Positions 27,476 through 36,880 of a stretch of 64,000 nucleotides of DNA are shown here, one piece after another. The stretch is taken from positions 62,001-126,000 of the forward strand of contig NZ_CP031727.1 in assembly GCF_008806955.1 (NCBI RefSeq), given 5' to 3'. Below the pieces are notes generated by a model. It saw nothing but the letters and a program-made list of their open reading frames with translations, was not told where the DNA came from and searched no databases. Each line of letters opens with the position of its first letter. The first letter of the stretch is position 1. The stretch comes from Cellvibrio sp. KY-YJ-3 (GTDB lineage: Bacteria; Pseudomonadota; Gammaproteobacteria; Pseudomonadales; Cellvibrionaceae). Both the position numbers and the translations under genes were made by a program.

Positions 27476-28192
27476 TCACTCAAACAACACATTATTGCCA
27501 AAGTACTCACGAATGAATAACGGAAAAGCACTAAGCACATAAATTTCAGCTGCTCTTTCCATAAGTTCAGATTGCGCAACAAATATTTGCAGTTGGCTTG
27601 GGCAGTCTGGATCCTCTAGGCATGTTATTTTCTGCGATTTAATTAAACTGTAGCGAATTAAGTCCATCCAGTTTTGATGGGATATTTTCCGATAGTCCTG
27701 CGGAATAGCCTGACGTCGTGATTCAGACAATTGCTTGTAAGTCGCACCATCACATTTATTAATTGCTATTTTTAGATCGACAAAATCTGCAAATGTAGCC
27801 ACATCACGCAGCGCTTCGACCATCGGATAACTAATATATAACTTCCCGTGCTCAGTTTCTTCTGTGAACTTCACTAGCATTTGTGCAAGGTTAGGGAGTG
27901 AGAAATGATTATCTTGGGGTTCCATATCAAAAAATAAAAACACCTGCGCTATTTCATCGCGCTCGATGCCAGCCAATACATCTTTATTGGCTGGCACAGT
28001 GGCTGACTCGCGAACCAACTCGACAACATCCAAATCATCATCTTGTTGTAACTCATGTAGTAAATGGTACAGATCATTGCCGTAAGAGCATTTAATAATC
28101 GCTTCCTGTTTAAAAAAATGCTCTTCTACTGATGAAAAATAATGTGGTTCTCGCTTTTCCCCCTCAAAAACACACAATATAGTATTAGCCAT
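27476..28192 (-). CDS. TOPRIM/RloB-like protein, partner of the adjacent ATPase
   Basis: The 238-residue protein begins ILCVFEGEKREPHYF. That resembles the first acidic motif of TOPRIM-type proteins of the RloB/OLD group, with Glu10 as metal ligand. The second acidic motif is VFLFFDMEPQD (Asp89, Glu91, Asp94), followed by LYISYPMVEALRD. The rest is unassigned. Such proteins are candidate nucleases that act with an ATPase encoded next to them. Its start overlaps the end of the ATPase gene by 8 bp, so both are co-translated. The region is more A+T-rich than its neighbours, which suggests horizontal acquisition. The catalytic class is inferred from motifs only; AbiL-, PARIS- or OLD-like membership needs a profile search. 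Confidence 0.7.
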   Translation of the reverse strand: MANTILCVFEGEKREPHYFSSVEEHFFKQEAIIKCSYGNDLYHLLHELQQDDDLDVVELVRESATVPANKDVLAGIERDEIAQVFLFFDMEPQDNHFSLPNLAQMLVKFTEETEHGKLYISYPMVEALRDVATFADFVDLKIAINKCDGATYKQLSESRRQAIPQDYRKISHQNWMDLIRYSLIKSQKITCLEDPDCPSQLQIFVAQSELMERAAEIYVLSAFPLFIREYFGNNVLFE

Positions 28193-29354
28193 TAGTTAAT
28201 CCCTTATATATCTTTTCCAAGTTATGCGCTTTACGAAGCTCCTTATCAACCAAACTGAAAAATGGGTACATACCTGGCTTTTCATGTTTATGATCAGAGC
28301 CAACATTTTTTTGTTGGCTGACATTAGCTCGCACCTCAAAGTAACAATCGGGTCGCAGCAAGTCATTCGACATAATGCCAGTATTGTGGGTAGTTAATAC
28401 AGTTTGGCAATCCTCAAGAGCAGAAAGTTTTTTCACGATTTCTTTAGCCAGTGCGTGGTGATAAAACGCATCAAACTCATCAATGTAAGCAAAGCTCAAC
28501 GCACCTTTTTTCAATTTCAACCACCAGAAATAGAAAACCCCTAAAGATTGGGTGCCAGACGATGCAGCCAGCGAAAATTCCACATTGCGTCCATCAAACA
28601 CAAACTCGATGCGCTCATCATCTTTTGGTCCAGCCTTTTTTAAACGGCATTCAACACCAGACTCGTTGAGAAATGCTTCAAAATCGACCAGATGCCCCGA
28701 GTTAATAATTTCTTTAGATAAACGACTGATTTCAAACTCAACACCAAGGTGCTCAGAACGTTTATTGAGCGTACGAAAAAAGACCATTCCTTTTACGAAG
28801 CTAATCAATTTTTTAAATGCAATCCCCGCCTTAGTATCTTCAAGAATAGCATTTGCACTCAGATACTTGAGCGCAGATATGGGCGAATCAGACAGGTCAT
28901 TTTTTAGATGCTCAGCACCTTGAATAGCATAAGTTGCTAAAGCAGATTTGCGGCGGTCAATACTGATGCAGGTTTCCCCATCGATGTCTAACCGCTCATA
29001 AACAAGCGTACTTACATCCTTTTTTCCATAGGAATAAACAACCTCAACACCGTCGAACTCAAACTGATATTTAAACTCCGCCATATCATTACGGTTGTTT
29101 GCATTTAGATAGTTGCTGGACAAACTACTGAATGAACTATTACTCGACATATCATTTAAATGGCAGGTCAAGTCCAACATAGCCAAACCTAAATTTGATT
29201 TGCCACCACCGTTTAGGCCATAAATGATGGCATGCTTGACGACACCATTTTGAACAGCAAAGGAACTGAACTCGTAATTTTTTGTTGTTCGAAGATCAAA
29301 CTCAAACCAATCCTCGAAATTGCGAAAGTTTTTGATTTGCACGCAAACAAGCAT
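28185..29354 (-). CDS. AAA/ABC-type ATPase of a two-gene defence-like cassette
   Basis: From ATG 29354 the protein has about 389 residues. The N-terminal strand-loop MLVCVQIKNFRNFEDWFEF leads to Walker A GLNGGGKSN (residues 46-54). A long insertion follows. Further on are an SSGTQSLG signature-like motif, Walker B FAYIDEFDAFYHH and the switch histidine in VLTTHNTGIMSN. This is the RecF/SMC-like AAA_15/AAA_21 layout used by RloA, AbiLi, PARIS AriA and OLD-type systems. Start choice: the longer frame would begin with TTG and lacks a ribosome site. The orn terminator lies directly upstream, leaving about 50 bp for a promoter. Codon use and G+C differ visibly from the flanking orn and rsgA. Confidence 0.82.
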   Translation of the reverse strand: MLVCVQIKNFRNFEDWFEFDLRTTKNYEFSSFAVQNGVVKHAIIYGLNGGGKSNLGLAMLDLTCHLNDMSSNSSFSSLSSNYLNANNRNDMAEFKYQFEFDGVEVVYSYGKKDVSTLVYERLDIDGETCISIDRRKSALATYAIQGAEHLKNDLSDSPISALKYLSANAILEDTKAGIAFKKLISFVKGMVFFRTLNKRSEHLGVEFEISRLSKEIINSGHLVDFEAFLNESGVECRLKKAGPKDDERIEFVFDGRNVEFSLAASSGTQSLGVFYFWWLKLKKGALSFAYIDEFDAFYHHALAKEIVKKLSALEDCQTVLTTHNTGIMSNDLLRPDCYFEVRANVSQQKNVGSDHKHEKPGMYPFFSLVDKELRKAHNLEKIYKGLTNG

Positions 29355-29406
29355 GATTTTTCTCACAAGAAAATAGATTGCAAATTGATAATCCAAATCC
29401 TAACAC

Positions 29407-29448
29407 AAAAAAAGGGGTGCCGTAAAAAAATTACGGCACCCCTTTTTA
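29407..29448 (-). terminator. Strong terminator after orn
   Basis: A 15-pair stem (29411-29425 with 29431-29445) encloses a five-base A-rich loop, with T runs on the minus-strand exit. It follows the orn stop by 23 bp and insulates orn from the ATPase gene. The mirror-like flanks mean it could also work on the plus strand. Confidence 0.94.
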
Positions 29449-29470
29449 CAGCTTTAGTGAAATAGAAAAC

Positions 29471-30016
29471 CTACTCCATCTTAAAAAACGTAGCCCGATA
29501 ATGCTGCAACTCTGCAATCGAATCCTTAATATCATCCAACGCTAAATGTGCACCGGATTTTTTCACGCCGGCAATCACATCCGGTCTCCAGCGGCGGGCT
29601 AATTCTTTTACGGTGCTGACATCCAGATTTCGGTAGTGGAAATAATCTTCCAGCTTGGGCATGCCGCGCACTAAAAAGCGGCGGTCCTGGCAGATGGAGT
29701 TGCCGCTGATGGGTGATTTGCCTTTGGGTACCCATTGCTCCAAGAATTTAATGGTCTCGGCTTCGGCTTGTTCAATACTGATTTTACTCTCGCGCACGCG
29801 CTGGGTAAGGCCGGATTTACCGTGTTGGTTGGTGTTCCATTCATCCATATTTAACATGATGCTGTCAGGCTGATGGATGGCGAATACGGGGCCTTCGGCG
29901 AGGATGTTGAGATCGGCGTCGGTGACGATGGTGGCGATTTCGATAATCACGTCGGTATCCGGGTTGAGGCCGGTCATTTCCAGATCGATCCAGATCAGGT
30001 TGTTTTCATTCAGCAT
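29471..30016 (-). CDS. orn: Oligoribonuclease
   Basis: The 181-residue DEDDh exonuclease degrades 2-mer RNAs, including pGpG left from c-di-GMP turnover, which fits the c-di-GMP enzymes nearby. Motifs are [11 protein letters not shown] (Asp and Glu ligands), [11 protein letters not shown] and the [11 protein letters not shown] end with H-x4-D. The start is ATG 30016 with GAGGAA upstream; the longer frame is not conserved. It is divergent from rsgA, the common gammaproteobacterial arrangement. Confidence 0.96.
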   Translation of the reverse strand: MLNENNLIWIDLEMTGLNPDTDVIIEIATIVTDADLNILAEGPVFAIHQPDSIMLNMDEWNTNQHGKSGLTQRVRESKISIEQAEAETIKFLEQWVPKGKSPISGNSICQDRRFLVRGMPKLEDYFHYRNLDVSTVKELARRWRPDVIAGVKKSGAHLALDDIKDSIAELQHYRATFFKME

Positions 30017-30116
30017 GGGTTTTTCCTCGGTAAATAGGGCACAATTGCCGCGCAGCTTAAAGTAATAAATCAGTCTAGCCAAACATCACCCACCTCACAG
30101 GCAAGTTCACCAACGC

Positions 30117-31136
30117 ATGACCAAACGCAAATTGACTCGCCGCCAGCAATGGCGCATCGACAAAATCCAGGACGAACGCACCGCCCGCGTGGCGAAACGC
30201 GACAAAGTCACCGATGAACAAATGCACGAGAACGATTTGGGGCCTGAGCAGCTGGGTTTGATCATCACCCACTACGGCACCCAAGTGGTGGTAGAGGCAA
30301 CTGAAGGTGAACAAGCGGGGCAGCACCAGCGCTGCCATTTCCGCAGTAACCTCGGCTCTTTAGTGACCGGCGACAGAGTGGTATGGCGCACCGGTAACCC
30401 TATGGGTGTGGTGGTGGCGGTAATGCCGCGCGATTCCGCACTGCAACGCCCCGACCCGCACGGCGATATGAAAACCGTGGCCGCCAATATCGATCGCATT
30501 ATGATTGTGGTCGCCCCCTACCCCGAACCCCACGCGAATTTGATTGACCGCTATCTGGTCGCCGCCAATGCCATCGATATAGAACCGGTGCTAGTGATCA
30601 ATAAAATCGACCGCATCGATGACAGCACCCGCGAAAAAGTCACTTATTTGGAAACCACTTATCGCAAGCTGGGTTATACGGTGTTGATGGTATCCACCAA
30701 AACCGAACATGGGCTGGATGAACTGCGCAATTACCTTGCCGATTACACCAGCGTATTTGTGGGGCAATCAGGTGTGGGTAAATCGTCGCTGGTGAATGCG
30801 CTGTTGCCAGAATCGAACTTACGCGTGGGTGATTTGTCGGAAAGACAACAGGGAACCCATACCACCACCAGCGCCACACTCTTGCACTTCCCCGGTGGCG
30901 GCCATTTGATCGATTCGCCCGGTATCCGCGAATTTGGTTTGTGGCATATGGAGGAAGATGAGGTGCTGGAAGGGTTTATTGAGTTCAAGCCTTTTATCGG
31001 CCACTGTAAATTCCGCGATTGCTCGCACCGCCACGAACCTGGCTGCGCGATTTTAAAGGCGCTGGAAGATGGCACAATCAGTGCAACACGTATGGATTCA
31101 TACCGGTATATTTTGCGTACATTAAACGAGAATTAA
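30117..31136 (+). CDS. rsgA: Small-subunit ribosome biogenesis GTPase RsgA
   Basis: The 339-residue circularly permuted GTPase has an N-terminal OB-fold domain. The GTPase motifs come in the order G4 (NKIDRID), G1 ([15 protein letters not shown]) and G3 ([11 protein letters not shown]). A C-terminal zinc knuckle has [14 protein letters not shown]. It helps late 30S maturation and releases RbfA. The N-terminal extension of about 40 basic residues ([18 protein letters not shown]) is typical. It is divergent from orn. Confidence 0.96.
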   Translation: MTKRKLTRRQQWRIDKIQDERTARVAKRDKVTDEQMHENDLGPEQLGLIITHYGTQVVVEATEGEQAGQHQRCHFRSNLGSLVTGDRVVWRTGNPMGVVVAVMPRDSALQRPDPHGDMKTVAANIDRIMIVVAPYPEPHANLIDRYLVAANAIDIEPVLVINKIDRIDDSTREKVTYLETTYRKLGYTVLMVSTKTEHGLDELRNYLADYTSVFVGQSGVGKSSLVNALLPESNLRVGDLSERQQGTHTTTSATLLHFPGGGHLIDSPGIREFGLWHMEEDEVLEGFIEFKPFIGHCKFRDCSHRHEPGCAILKALEDGTISATRMDSYRYILRTLNEN

Positions 31137-31139
31137 TCG

Positions 31140-31245
31140 GCAACCCCACCCCGGCCCGCCCCTTAACGCCCTACCATTTTAAGGGGAGGGCGCCAAAACC
31201 CCTCCCCCCTGTCAAGGGGGAGGGGAGGCTGGGAGGGGGATAAAT
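31140..31245. repeat. G/C-run inverted repeats between rsgA and the sulfurtransferase
   Basis: The spacer contains pyrimidine-rich and purine-rich runs that pair with each other, such as the CCCCTCCCCCC and GGGGGAGGGG arms about 31199-31225. A preceding CGCCC...GGGCG dyad is around 31168-31192. It is similar in style, not identical, to the cluster at 1089-1222, and probably a degenerate or different member of a dispersed palindromic repeat family. It may act as a terminator or as an mRNA-stabilising hairpin for rsgA. Confidence 0.6.
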
Positions 31246-31269
31246 ATTATTTTTCCAAAGGAAAACATT

Positions 31270-32094
31270 ATGGCCCTGCCCTTTGTGATTGAACCCACGC
31301 AGCTGGCGGCATTGCTGGCGCAGCCCACCAGTAAACTGCTGGTAATTGATATGTGTGTCGAAGCCACCTATTTGCGCGGCCACATTGATGGCGCCGTGCA
31401 TGTGCCGCCGCAAAAAATCGTTTGTGGCACTGCGCCAGTGCCGGGCAAAATCGCCAGTCTCGAGCAACTCAATCGCCTATTTTCGTTTTTGGGTTTAACC
31501 CCCGAAACCCACGTGGTGGTGTATGACGATGAAGGCGGCGGTTGGGCCGGGCGTATGATCTGGACGCTGGACGCTATCGGCCACAAAAACTATTCCTACC
31601 TGAATGGTGGCTTGCACGCCTGGATTGCCTCGGGGCAATCGCTCTCAACCGAGGCGCCAGTGGTCACGCCAAGCGAGGTAAAAGTCAAAATTGACCCGCT
31701 GGTGGTCATCGAACTGACCGATGTGCTGGGCGAAATGGATCGGGCAGATTTTGTGGTATGGGATGCGCGCAGCCCGGCAGAATTTACCGGCGAACGTATT
31801 ACGGCGCAAAAAAATGGCCATATTCCCGGGGCGATTAACTGCGAATGGACCAATTTGATGGATCGCAATAATGCGCTGCGCATCCGTACCGATGCGCGCG
31901 AATATTTGGCATCGCTTGGTTTAACAGCGGATAAACGAATTATCACCCATTGCCAAAGCCATCACCGCTCCGGCTTTACCTATTTGGTGGGCAAGGCGCT
32001 AGGGCTGAATATCCGCGCGTACCACGGCTCCTGGGCTGAGTGGGGCAACCACCCGACTACGCCGGTAGTGCAATCCCAAGCGGTTGCCGTTTAA
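31270..32094 (+). CDS. Thiosulfate/3-mercaptopyruvate sulfurtransferase (two rhodanese domains)
   Basis: The 274-residue protein has an inactive N-terminal rhodanese domain (about 10-130) and a catalytic C-terminal one (about 150-265). The active-site loop is HCQSHHRSG with Cys228. The loop differs from the CGSGVTA of mercaptopyruvate enzymes, so the sulfur donor is uncertain, and thiosulfate is the usual suggestion for this type. In Pseudomonas the corresponding gene (rhdA) lies between rsgA and psd. Here psd is about 19 kb further on, beyond accessory genes. AAAGGA precedes the ATG. Confidence 0.9.
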   Translation: MALPFVIEPTQLAALLAQPTSKLLVIDMCVEATYLRGHIDGAVHVPPQKIVCGTAPVPGKIASLEQLNRLFSFLGLTPETHVVVYDDEGGGWAGRMIWTLDAIGHKNYSYLNGGLHAWIASGQSLSTEAPVVTPSEVKVKIDPLVVIELTDVLGEMDRADFVVWDARSPAEFTGERITAQKNGHIPGAINCEWTNLMDRNNALRIRTDAREYLASLGLTADKRIITHCQSHHRSGFTYLVGKALGLNIRAYHGSWAEWGNHPTTPVVQSQAVAV

Positions 32095-32100
32095 AAAAAC

Positions 32101-32126
32101 ACCCGCCCCTTTTTAAGGGGCGGGTT
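32101..32126. terminator. Strong hairpin after the sulfurtransferase gene
   Basis: An 11-pair stem (ACCCGCCCCTT with AAGGGGCGGGT) has a three-T loop and begins 7 bp after the stop codon. A T tract is present only in the minus-strand direction. It may therefore be a 3' end-protecting hairpin or an inefficient terminator for the plus-strand gene. Confidence 0.6.
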
Positions 32127-32266
32127 AGCCCCCTCCTCCCGAAACATCCCCCCCTCTTAATGCTGTGCTACTTTTGTTTAAAGCGAAAACAATTCGTTCA
32201 TCCTCAGTGATAGTGCGATGAGTTGTTAACGTAAACACAAGAAACGCTAATCAGCAGGATAGGGCC

Positions 32267-33805
32267 ATGAAGTTTCTGAAACCCGCAAGTGCGCAATCCC
32301 CCACCAAAAGCGCCGCAGGCAGCCCCTGGAAAGTCGCGATTATTGACGACGAGCAGCAGATTCACGCGGTCACCCAATTGGTGCTGAAAAATACCCGTAT
32401 CGATGACCTGCCACTGCAGTTCCTCAACGCTTACAGCGCCGAAGAAGGCCTGCGTTTGTTTCAGGATCACCCGGACATCGCCCTGGCATTTATCGATGTG
32501 ATTATGGAGAGCGACGATGCCGGTTTACAGTTAATCCACAAAATTCGCAACGAGCTGGGCAACCACAGTACCCGCATCGTATTGCGCACCGGCCAGCCCG
32601 GCACCGCACCCGAAGAAACCGTGATCCGCACCTATGACATCAACGACTACAAAAGCAAAACCGAACTCACCGACACCAAATTAAAAACCTGCGTCTATTC
32701 CTCTATTCGCTCCTACCGCGACATCATTACCATCGAAACCAGCAAGCGCGGCATGCAAAAAGTTATCGCCGCGTCTGACTCCGTATTGCGCAGCCAAACG
32801 CTTTATCAATTTGGCAATGCGATTTTGAATCACACCATTCAACTGCTGAACATTAAAACCGCCGAGATGTATTTAATCAGCCAGCATGTGGATTTATTTG
32901 GCGATTCAGAAATGATCCTGCTGGCAGCCACTGGTGATGAGGTGAAACTCGATACACATTGGAGCGCAGACATCATGCCCGCCGATGTAAAAAAAATGAT
33001 TGAGCAGACGCTGGCAGAAAAAAAATCCTACAGCGACGACACTCTTTTTATCGGCTACTACCACACCAATAGCAGCACCGAGAGCGTGCTCTACACACGT
33101 TTTCATGAAGCACACGACGCCTTGCAAGATGAAATTCTCACGCTCTTTGCCGCCAACATCACCTTAATTTTTCAAAACCTGCACAACCGCGAGCATATTC
33201 AGGAAACCCAAAAAGAATTACTGCTGGTGCTGGGCGATGCCATAGAGCAACGCTCCAAAGAAACCGGCTCCCATGTGCGCCGCGTGGCGCTAATGTGCGA
33301 ATTGATTGCGCTGAAATTAGGCCAGAGCAGCGAGTACGCAGAAATGCTGAAATACGCTTCACCGCTGCACGATATTGGCAAAATCGGCATTCCCGAAACC
33401 ATTTTGCACAAACCGGGCAAGCTCGATGACGCCGAGTGGGAAGTGATGAAAACTCACGCGCAAATTGGTTATGAGCTGTTAAAAAATTCCACCCGCACTA
33501 TCGCCAAAATGGGCGCGCGCATAGCACTGAGCCATCACGAACACTGGGATGGCAATGGCTACCCCGGCGGTTTACAAGGTGAGGCGATTCCGCTGGAGGG
33601 GCGCATTGTGGCGATTATTGATGTGATAGACGCCCTCGGCTCCGAGCGTGCTTACAAAAAGCCCTGGCAGGAAAACGACATCATTCAATACATTCGCGAG
33701 CGCAGCGGCAAACAATTTGACCCGGCCATTGTTGACGCCGCGCTGGAATTGTTTGAGCACTTCCGAGTGATTCGCCAGAACTTTCCCGATCACCTGCAAC
33801 ACTGA
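32267..33805 (+). CDS. Response regulator with DUF3369 and HD-GYP domains
   Basis: The 512-residue protein has a receiver domain (about 20-145) with acidic residues Asp27 and Asp28 and phosphoacceptor Asp77. A DUF3369 linker domain (about 160-310) follows. The HD-GYP phosphodiesterase domain (about 320-505) has His368-Asp369 in SPLHDIGKIGIPE and GYP at residues 431-433. HD-GYP enzymes hydrolyse c-di-GMP to GMP or pGpG. The sensor kinase gene follows 16 bp downstream and is its likely partner. A leader of about 170 bp is upstream. Expected outcome: the kinase changes phosphodiesterase activity. Confidence 0.93.
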   Translation: MKFLKPASAQSPTKSAAGSPWKVAIIDDEQQIHAVTQLVLKNTRIDDLPLQFLNAYSAEEGLRLFQDHPDIALAFIDVIMESDDAGLQLIHKIRNELGNHSTRIVLRTGQPGTAPEETVIRTYDINDYKSKTELTDTKLKTCVYSSIRSYRDIITIETSKRGMQKVIAASDSVLRSQTLYQFGNAILNHTIQLLNIKTAEMYLISQHVDLFGDSEMILLAATGDEVKLDTHWSADIMPADVKKMIEQTLAEKKSYSDDTLFIGYYHTNSSTESVLYTRFHEAHDALQDEILTLFAANITLIFQNLHNREHIQETQKELLLVLGDAIEQRSKETGSHVRRVALMCELIALKLGQSSEYAEMLKYASPLHDIGKIGIPETILHKPGKLDDAEWEVMKTHAQIGYELLKNSTRTIAKMGARIALSHHEHWDGNGYPGGLQGEAIPLEGRIVAIIDVIDALGSERAYKKPWQENDIIQYIRERSGKQFDPAIVDAALELFEHFRVIRQNFPDHLQH

Positions 33806-33821
33806 ATGGCGCAAATAGACT

Positions 33822-35186
33822 ATGGCTAGAAATCTCTACGAAACATTACTCGATGTATCCAAGTCATCAATGATTGATGCCGGCGATATGCAAAGTGCGG
33901 GATTATTAATTCTCACCGCCGCTATTCACGGGCTGGGCATTAATCGCGCAGGAATCTGGTTGCTCAGCGACGACAAACAAGCCATTTGCGGCAAGATGTT
34001 AATTGACGGCGACGACTGCAAATTGGATACGGAGTTGTGCCTCGCCCGGCGCGACTTTCCCAATTACTTTGCCAGCTTGGACAGCGAGCGCGCCGTAGTC
34101 GCTAACGATGCACAAACCGACCCGAGCACCTGCGAGTTCCGCAGCAGCTATTTAATTCCTCACGGCATCACGTCCATGCTCGATGCGCCGATTCGCCATC
34201 GCGGTAATATGCTCGGCATTATTTGCTGTGAACATCAGGGCGAAGCGCGGGTCTGGACCAATGAAGAAATTGCCTTTGTCAGCGCTCTGGCCGACACCTA
34301 TGGACGCGCGGTAAGTGCGGCGCAGCGCAATGAATACGAACAAAAACTGCAGGACATTAACGATCAACTCGAGCAAAAAATTAATGAGCGCACCGAGGGC
34401 TTACAAACGGCGCTGCGCAATTTACATCACACCCAAGCCAAATTAATTGAAAGCGAAAAACTTGCCTCACTTGGGCGCATGGTATCCAGCCTCGCCCACG
34501 AAATTAATACACCGCTGGGCATTGCGGTTACATCGTCCAGCCATTGCGCCAGTGAATTAAAACGCGTACAGCAGTTATATCGCGATGAGCAATTAAACGA
34601 AGCCGAGTTCGCCCAATTTTTACAATCCATCGACGACGGCCTGCAATTAATTAACCACAACCTCAGCCGCGCTGCCGGGCTGGTGCGCGACTTCAAATTA
34701 TCTGGCGCCATTCATATTGCCGATGAGCGCGAGGAGTTTGACCTGCGCAGCTGTATTGAACTTTCACTCAAAGGTTTACAGCCGCTGCTGCGCAAAGAGC
34801 AGATTAGTTGCGAGCTGGCGCCGGGCGCTGCACTGCCACTCAACAGCTACCCCGGCGCTATCGCCCAAATTGTTACCAACCTGATTACCAACTCCATTCA
34901 CCACGCATTTGCCCACACCGAGCACAAACAAATTCGCATCGCCTTGGAGCACGGCGCAGAAAAAGTAGCCATTCACTACCACGACAATGGCAGCGGCATT
35001 CCAAACGACATTCGCGATAAAATTTTTGAACCCTTTTTCACCACCGCACGCCGCACCGGCGGCTCAGGGTTGGGGCTGTCGATTGTATACAACCTGATCA
35101 CGCAGAAATTGGGTGGGGAAATTGTTATAGATGAGGATCAAAGCGAGGGGGCCAAGTTTAGTATTGAAATCCCCGCTGCAAGATAA
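33822..35186 (+). CDS. GAF-domain sensor histidine kinase
   Basis: The 454-residue cytosolic kinase has a GAF domain (about 5-170) and a coiled coil (about 172-215, EQKLQDINDQLEQKINERTE). The dimerisation/phosphoacceptor helix has His226 in LAHEINTPLGIA. The HATPase domain has N-box NLITNSIHHAF, G1 DNGSGIPNDI and GGSGLGLSIVYN. It has no membrane segment, so it senses a cytosolic cue. It follows the HD-GYP response regulator by 16 bp. The RR-first order is the reverse of many such pairs. The frame ends 6 bp before the end of the convergent oxidoreductase. Confidence 0.93.
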   Translation: MARNLYETLLDVSKSSMIDAGDMQSAGLLILTAAIHGLGINRAGIWLLSDDKQAICGKMLIDGDDCKLDTELCLARRDFPNYFASLDSERAVVANDAQTDPSTCEFRSSYLIPHGITSMLDAPIRHRGNMLGIICCEHQGEARVWTNEEIAFVSALADTYGRAVSAAQRNEYEQKLQDINDQLEQKINERTEGLQTALRNLHHTQAKLIESEKLASLGRMVSSLAHEINTPLGIAVTSSSHCASELKRVQQLYRDEQLNEAEFAQFLQSIDDGLQLINHNLSRAAGLVRDFKLSGAIHIADEREEFDLRSCIELSLKGLQPLLRKEQISCELAPGAALPLNSYPGAIAQIVTNLITNSIHHAFAHTEHKQIRIALEHGAEKVAIHYHDNGSGIPNDIRDKIFEPFFTTARRTGGSGLGLSIVYNLITQKLGGEIVIDEDQSEGAKFSIEIPAAR

Positions 35187-35191
35187 TTAAT

Positions 35192-36673
35192 CTATTGTTT
35201 AACGAGCACATTATCATTTTCCACATAGACTTTTTCCCAAAGCTGGTTACGAAAACGATACTGGGGGTCAACTGCTTTTTTTAGTGCGAAAAATTCCTGC
35301 GAACGTGGATAGGCGGCCATAAACTGGGCAGGAGTTTCATAGACTTGATAAGGCAAGTAATAAGCACCACCTAGTTCAATCGCTGCATCATTCATTGCGC
35401 GCGTCCACAGCTCAACCACCTTCTGTGCTTCGCTACTAGTTTCCTGGCGATAATAAACTACAAAAGCAAATACTTCAGTTTTTGCCCAAGCTAATAATGT
35501 ACCTGGGTCTTGATGGGCATGACGCACTGAAACATTAATGATCGTCGCATCATAGGTCTGAAAAATAGCGCGCATTTTCGGCACAAATTCATCAAATTTT
35601 TCTACCGGGACAAAATATTCTCGCAATGCATAAGTAGTAGTTATACGGTTTGCTGGCTCCAATTCACGAACATCGTAACTGGCCTCATAATTACGCCAAA
35701 CCACTGGGGATGACGTGTAGATGAAGGGATCAATGACATGCTCGCGCAACCAAAGCCCAATATCATAGTCGGCAATCCAATCAACCACCTTTGGCCCCCA
35801 ATAATATTGGGCATCGCGCGGAATTAAACGTGCCGTTTCGGTTAAGGGCAGCTGGGTGTTGTACCAAGTCACAGAGCGCAATTTTTCGTAAGCTGGGGGG
35901 TAAATATCAGCATTGGTAAATACTGCACTGGTATCGTCGCGAATGTGTTCAAAAAAGAACTGCTTGTATTCGCTTACGGGCATAGACAGATCGCGGCGCA
36001 CCACTTTTTGATTCTCTTCTAGTTGCAAGGTTGCTTCGACAATGACGCCTATACCACCGTAACCGCCAATTGCCGCAAAGAACAACTCTGAATTTTCACT
36101 GGGGCTGGCAGTTTTCAATTCACCATTGGCTAAAATCAATTTAATACTTTCAACCGATTTCACTAGCGGCCCTTCACCCACATAGCGCCCATGAACATTG
36201 ACACTGAGTGAACCCCCTACCGTAAAGTTGGCGTAGGTTTGCATAATTTTGAGCGATAAATTGTACGGATCAATGTAGTCCTGAATATCGCGCCAGCGAA
36301 TACCAGCCTGCACTGTGATTTGTTTTTTATTTTTATCGAATGCCAGCACTTGCTTAAATTGTCGCATATCAATATGCAGGCTATCGGGATATGCCACTTG
36401 CCCGCCCTGACTGTAGCGTCCACCACCGATAGACACTGGCCCTGATGTTTGGGTAATGGCTGTAATAATTTCCTCAGTGGTAGTGGGTGCAATTACCTGT
36501 GCTACCCGCACGGGGTTTAGCTGCGTTACGTTGTCGATCCAAAGATTGTCGTACTGCGAATTGTTTTGAGTCTCATCAGCAGAAAGCATCCACATTACGA
36601 TGACAAGAACACAGCCTAAGAGCAGACAAACTAGCAACCATTTTGACAGGGGGCGTGCAAACATAGATTGCAT
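35192..36673 (-). CDS. Membrane-anchored FAD-binding oxidoreductase
   Basis: From ATG 36673 (AGGAA upstream) the protein has about 493 residues. It starts with an N-terminal membrane anchor (WLLVCLLLGCVLVIVMWML) followed by an extracytoplasmic FAD_binding_4 (PCMH-type) domain with GGGRYSQGGQVAYPDSLHID and LSVNVHGRYVGEGPLVKSVE. The C-terminal substrate domain resembles that of aldonolactone and alditol oxidases, ending PQYRFRNQLW. The longer frame at the 5' end is not supported. The substrate is unknown. The gene is single and lies convergent with the sensor kinase. Confidence 0.82.
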   Translation of the reverse strand: MQSMFARPLSKWLLVCLLLGCVLVIVMWMLSADETQNNSQYDNLWIDNVTQLNPVRVAQVIAPTTTEEIITAITQTSGPVSIGGGRYSQGGQVAYPDSLHIDMRQFKQVLAFDKNKKQITVQAGIRWRDIQDYIDPYNLSLKIMQTYANFTVGGSLSVNVHGRYVGEGPLVKSVESIKLILANGELKTASPSENSELFFAAIGGYGGIGVIVEATLQLEENQKVVRRDLSMPVSEYKQFFFEHIRDDTSAVFTNADIYPPAYEKLRSVTWYNTQLPLTETARLIPRDAQYYWGPKVVDWIADYDIGLWLREHVIDPFIYTSSPVVWRNYEASYDVRELEPANRITTTYALREYFVPVEKFDEFVPKMRAIFQTYDATIINVSVRHAHQDPGTLLAWAKTEVFAFVVYYRQETSSEAQKVVELWTRAMNDAAIELGGAYYLPYQVYETPAQFMAAYPRSQEFFALKKAVDPQYRFRNQLWEKVYVENDNVLVKQ

Positions 36674-36880
36674 GAATAATTCCTTGAATATTATGGGGCA
36701 AGTACCTTCGTGCAATGAAGTATCAGCGACGGTAATAAGCTTGGGAGTGTAGATGCCAAAGTCATAACAGAACAAGTGTTCAGGAATCCACCACCAAGAG
36801 CCGTAACGCTGGCATCTACCACCTCATACGCCTACAATTCCCCCCTTTGCCCAACACTGGTCGCATAGGCCGCGAGCACT

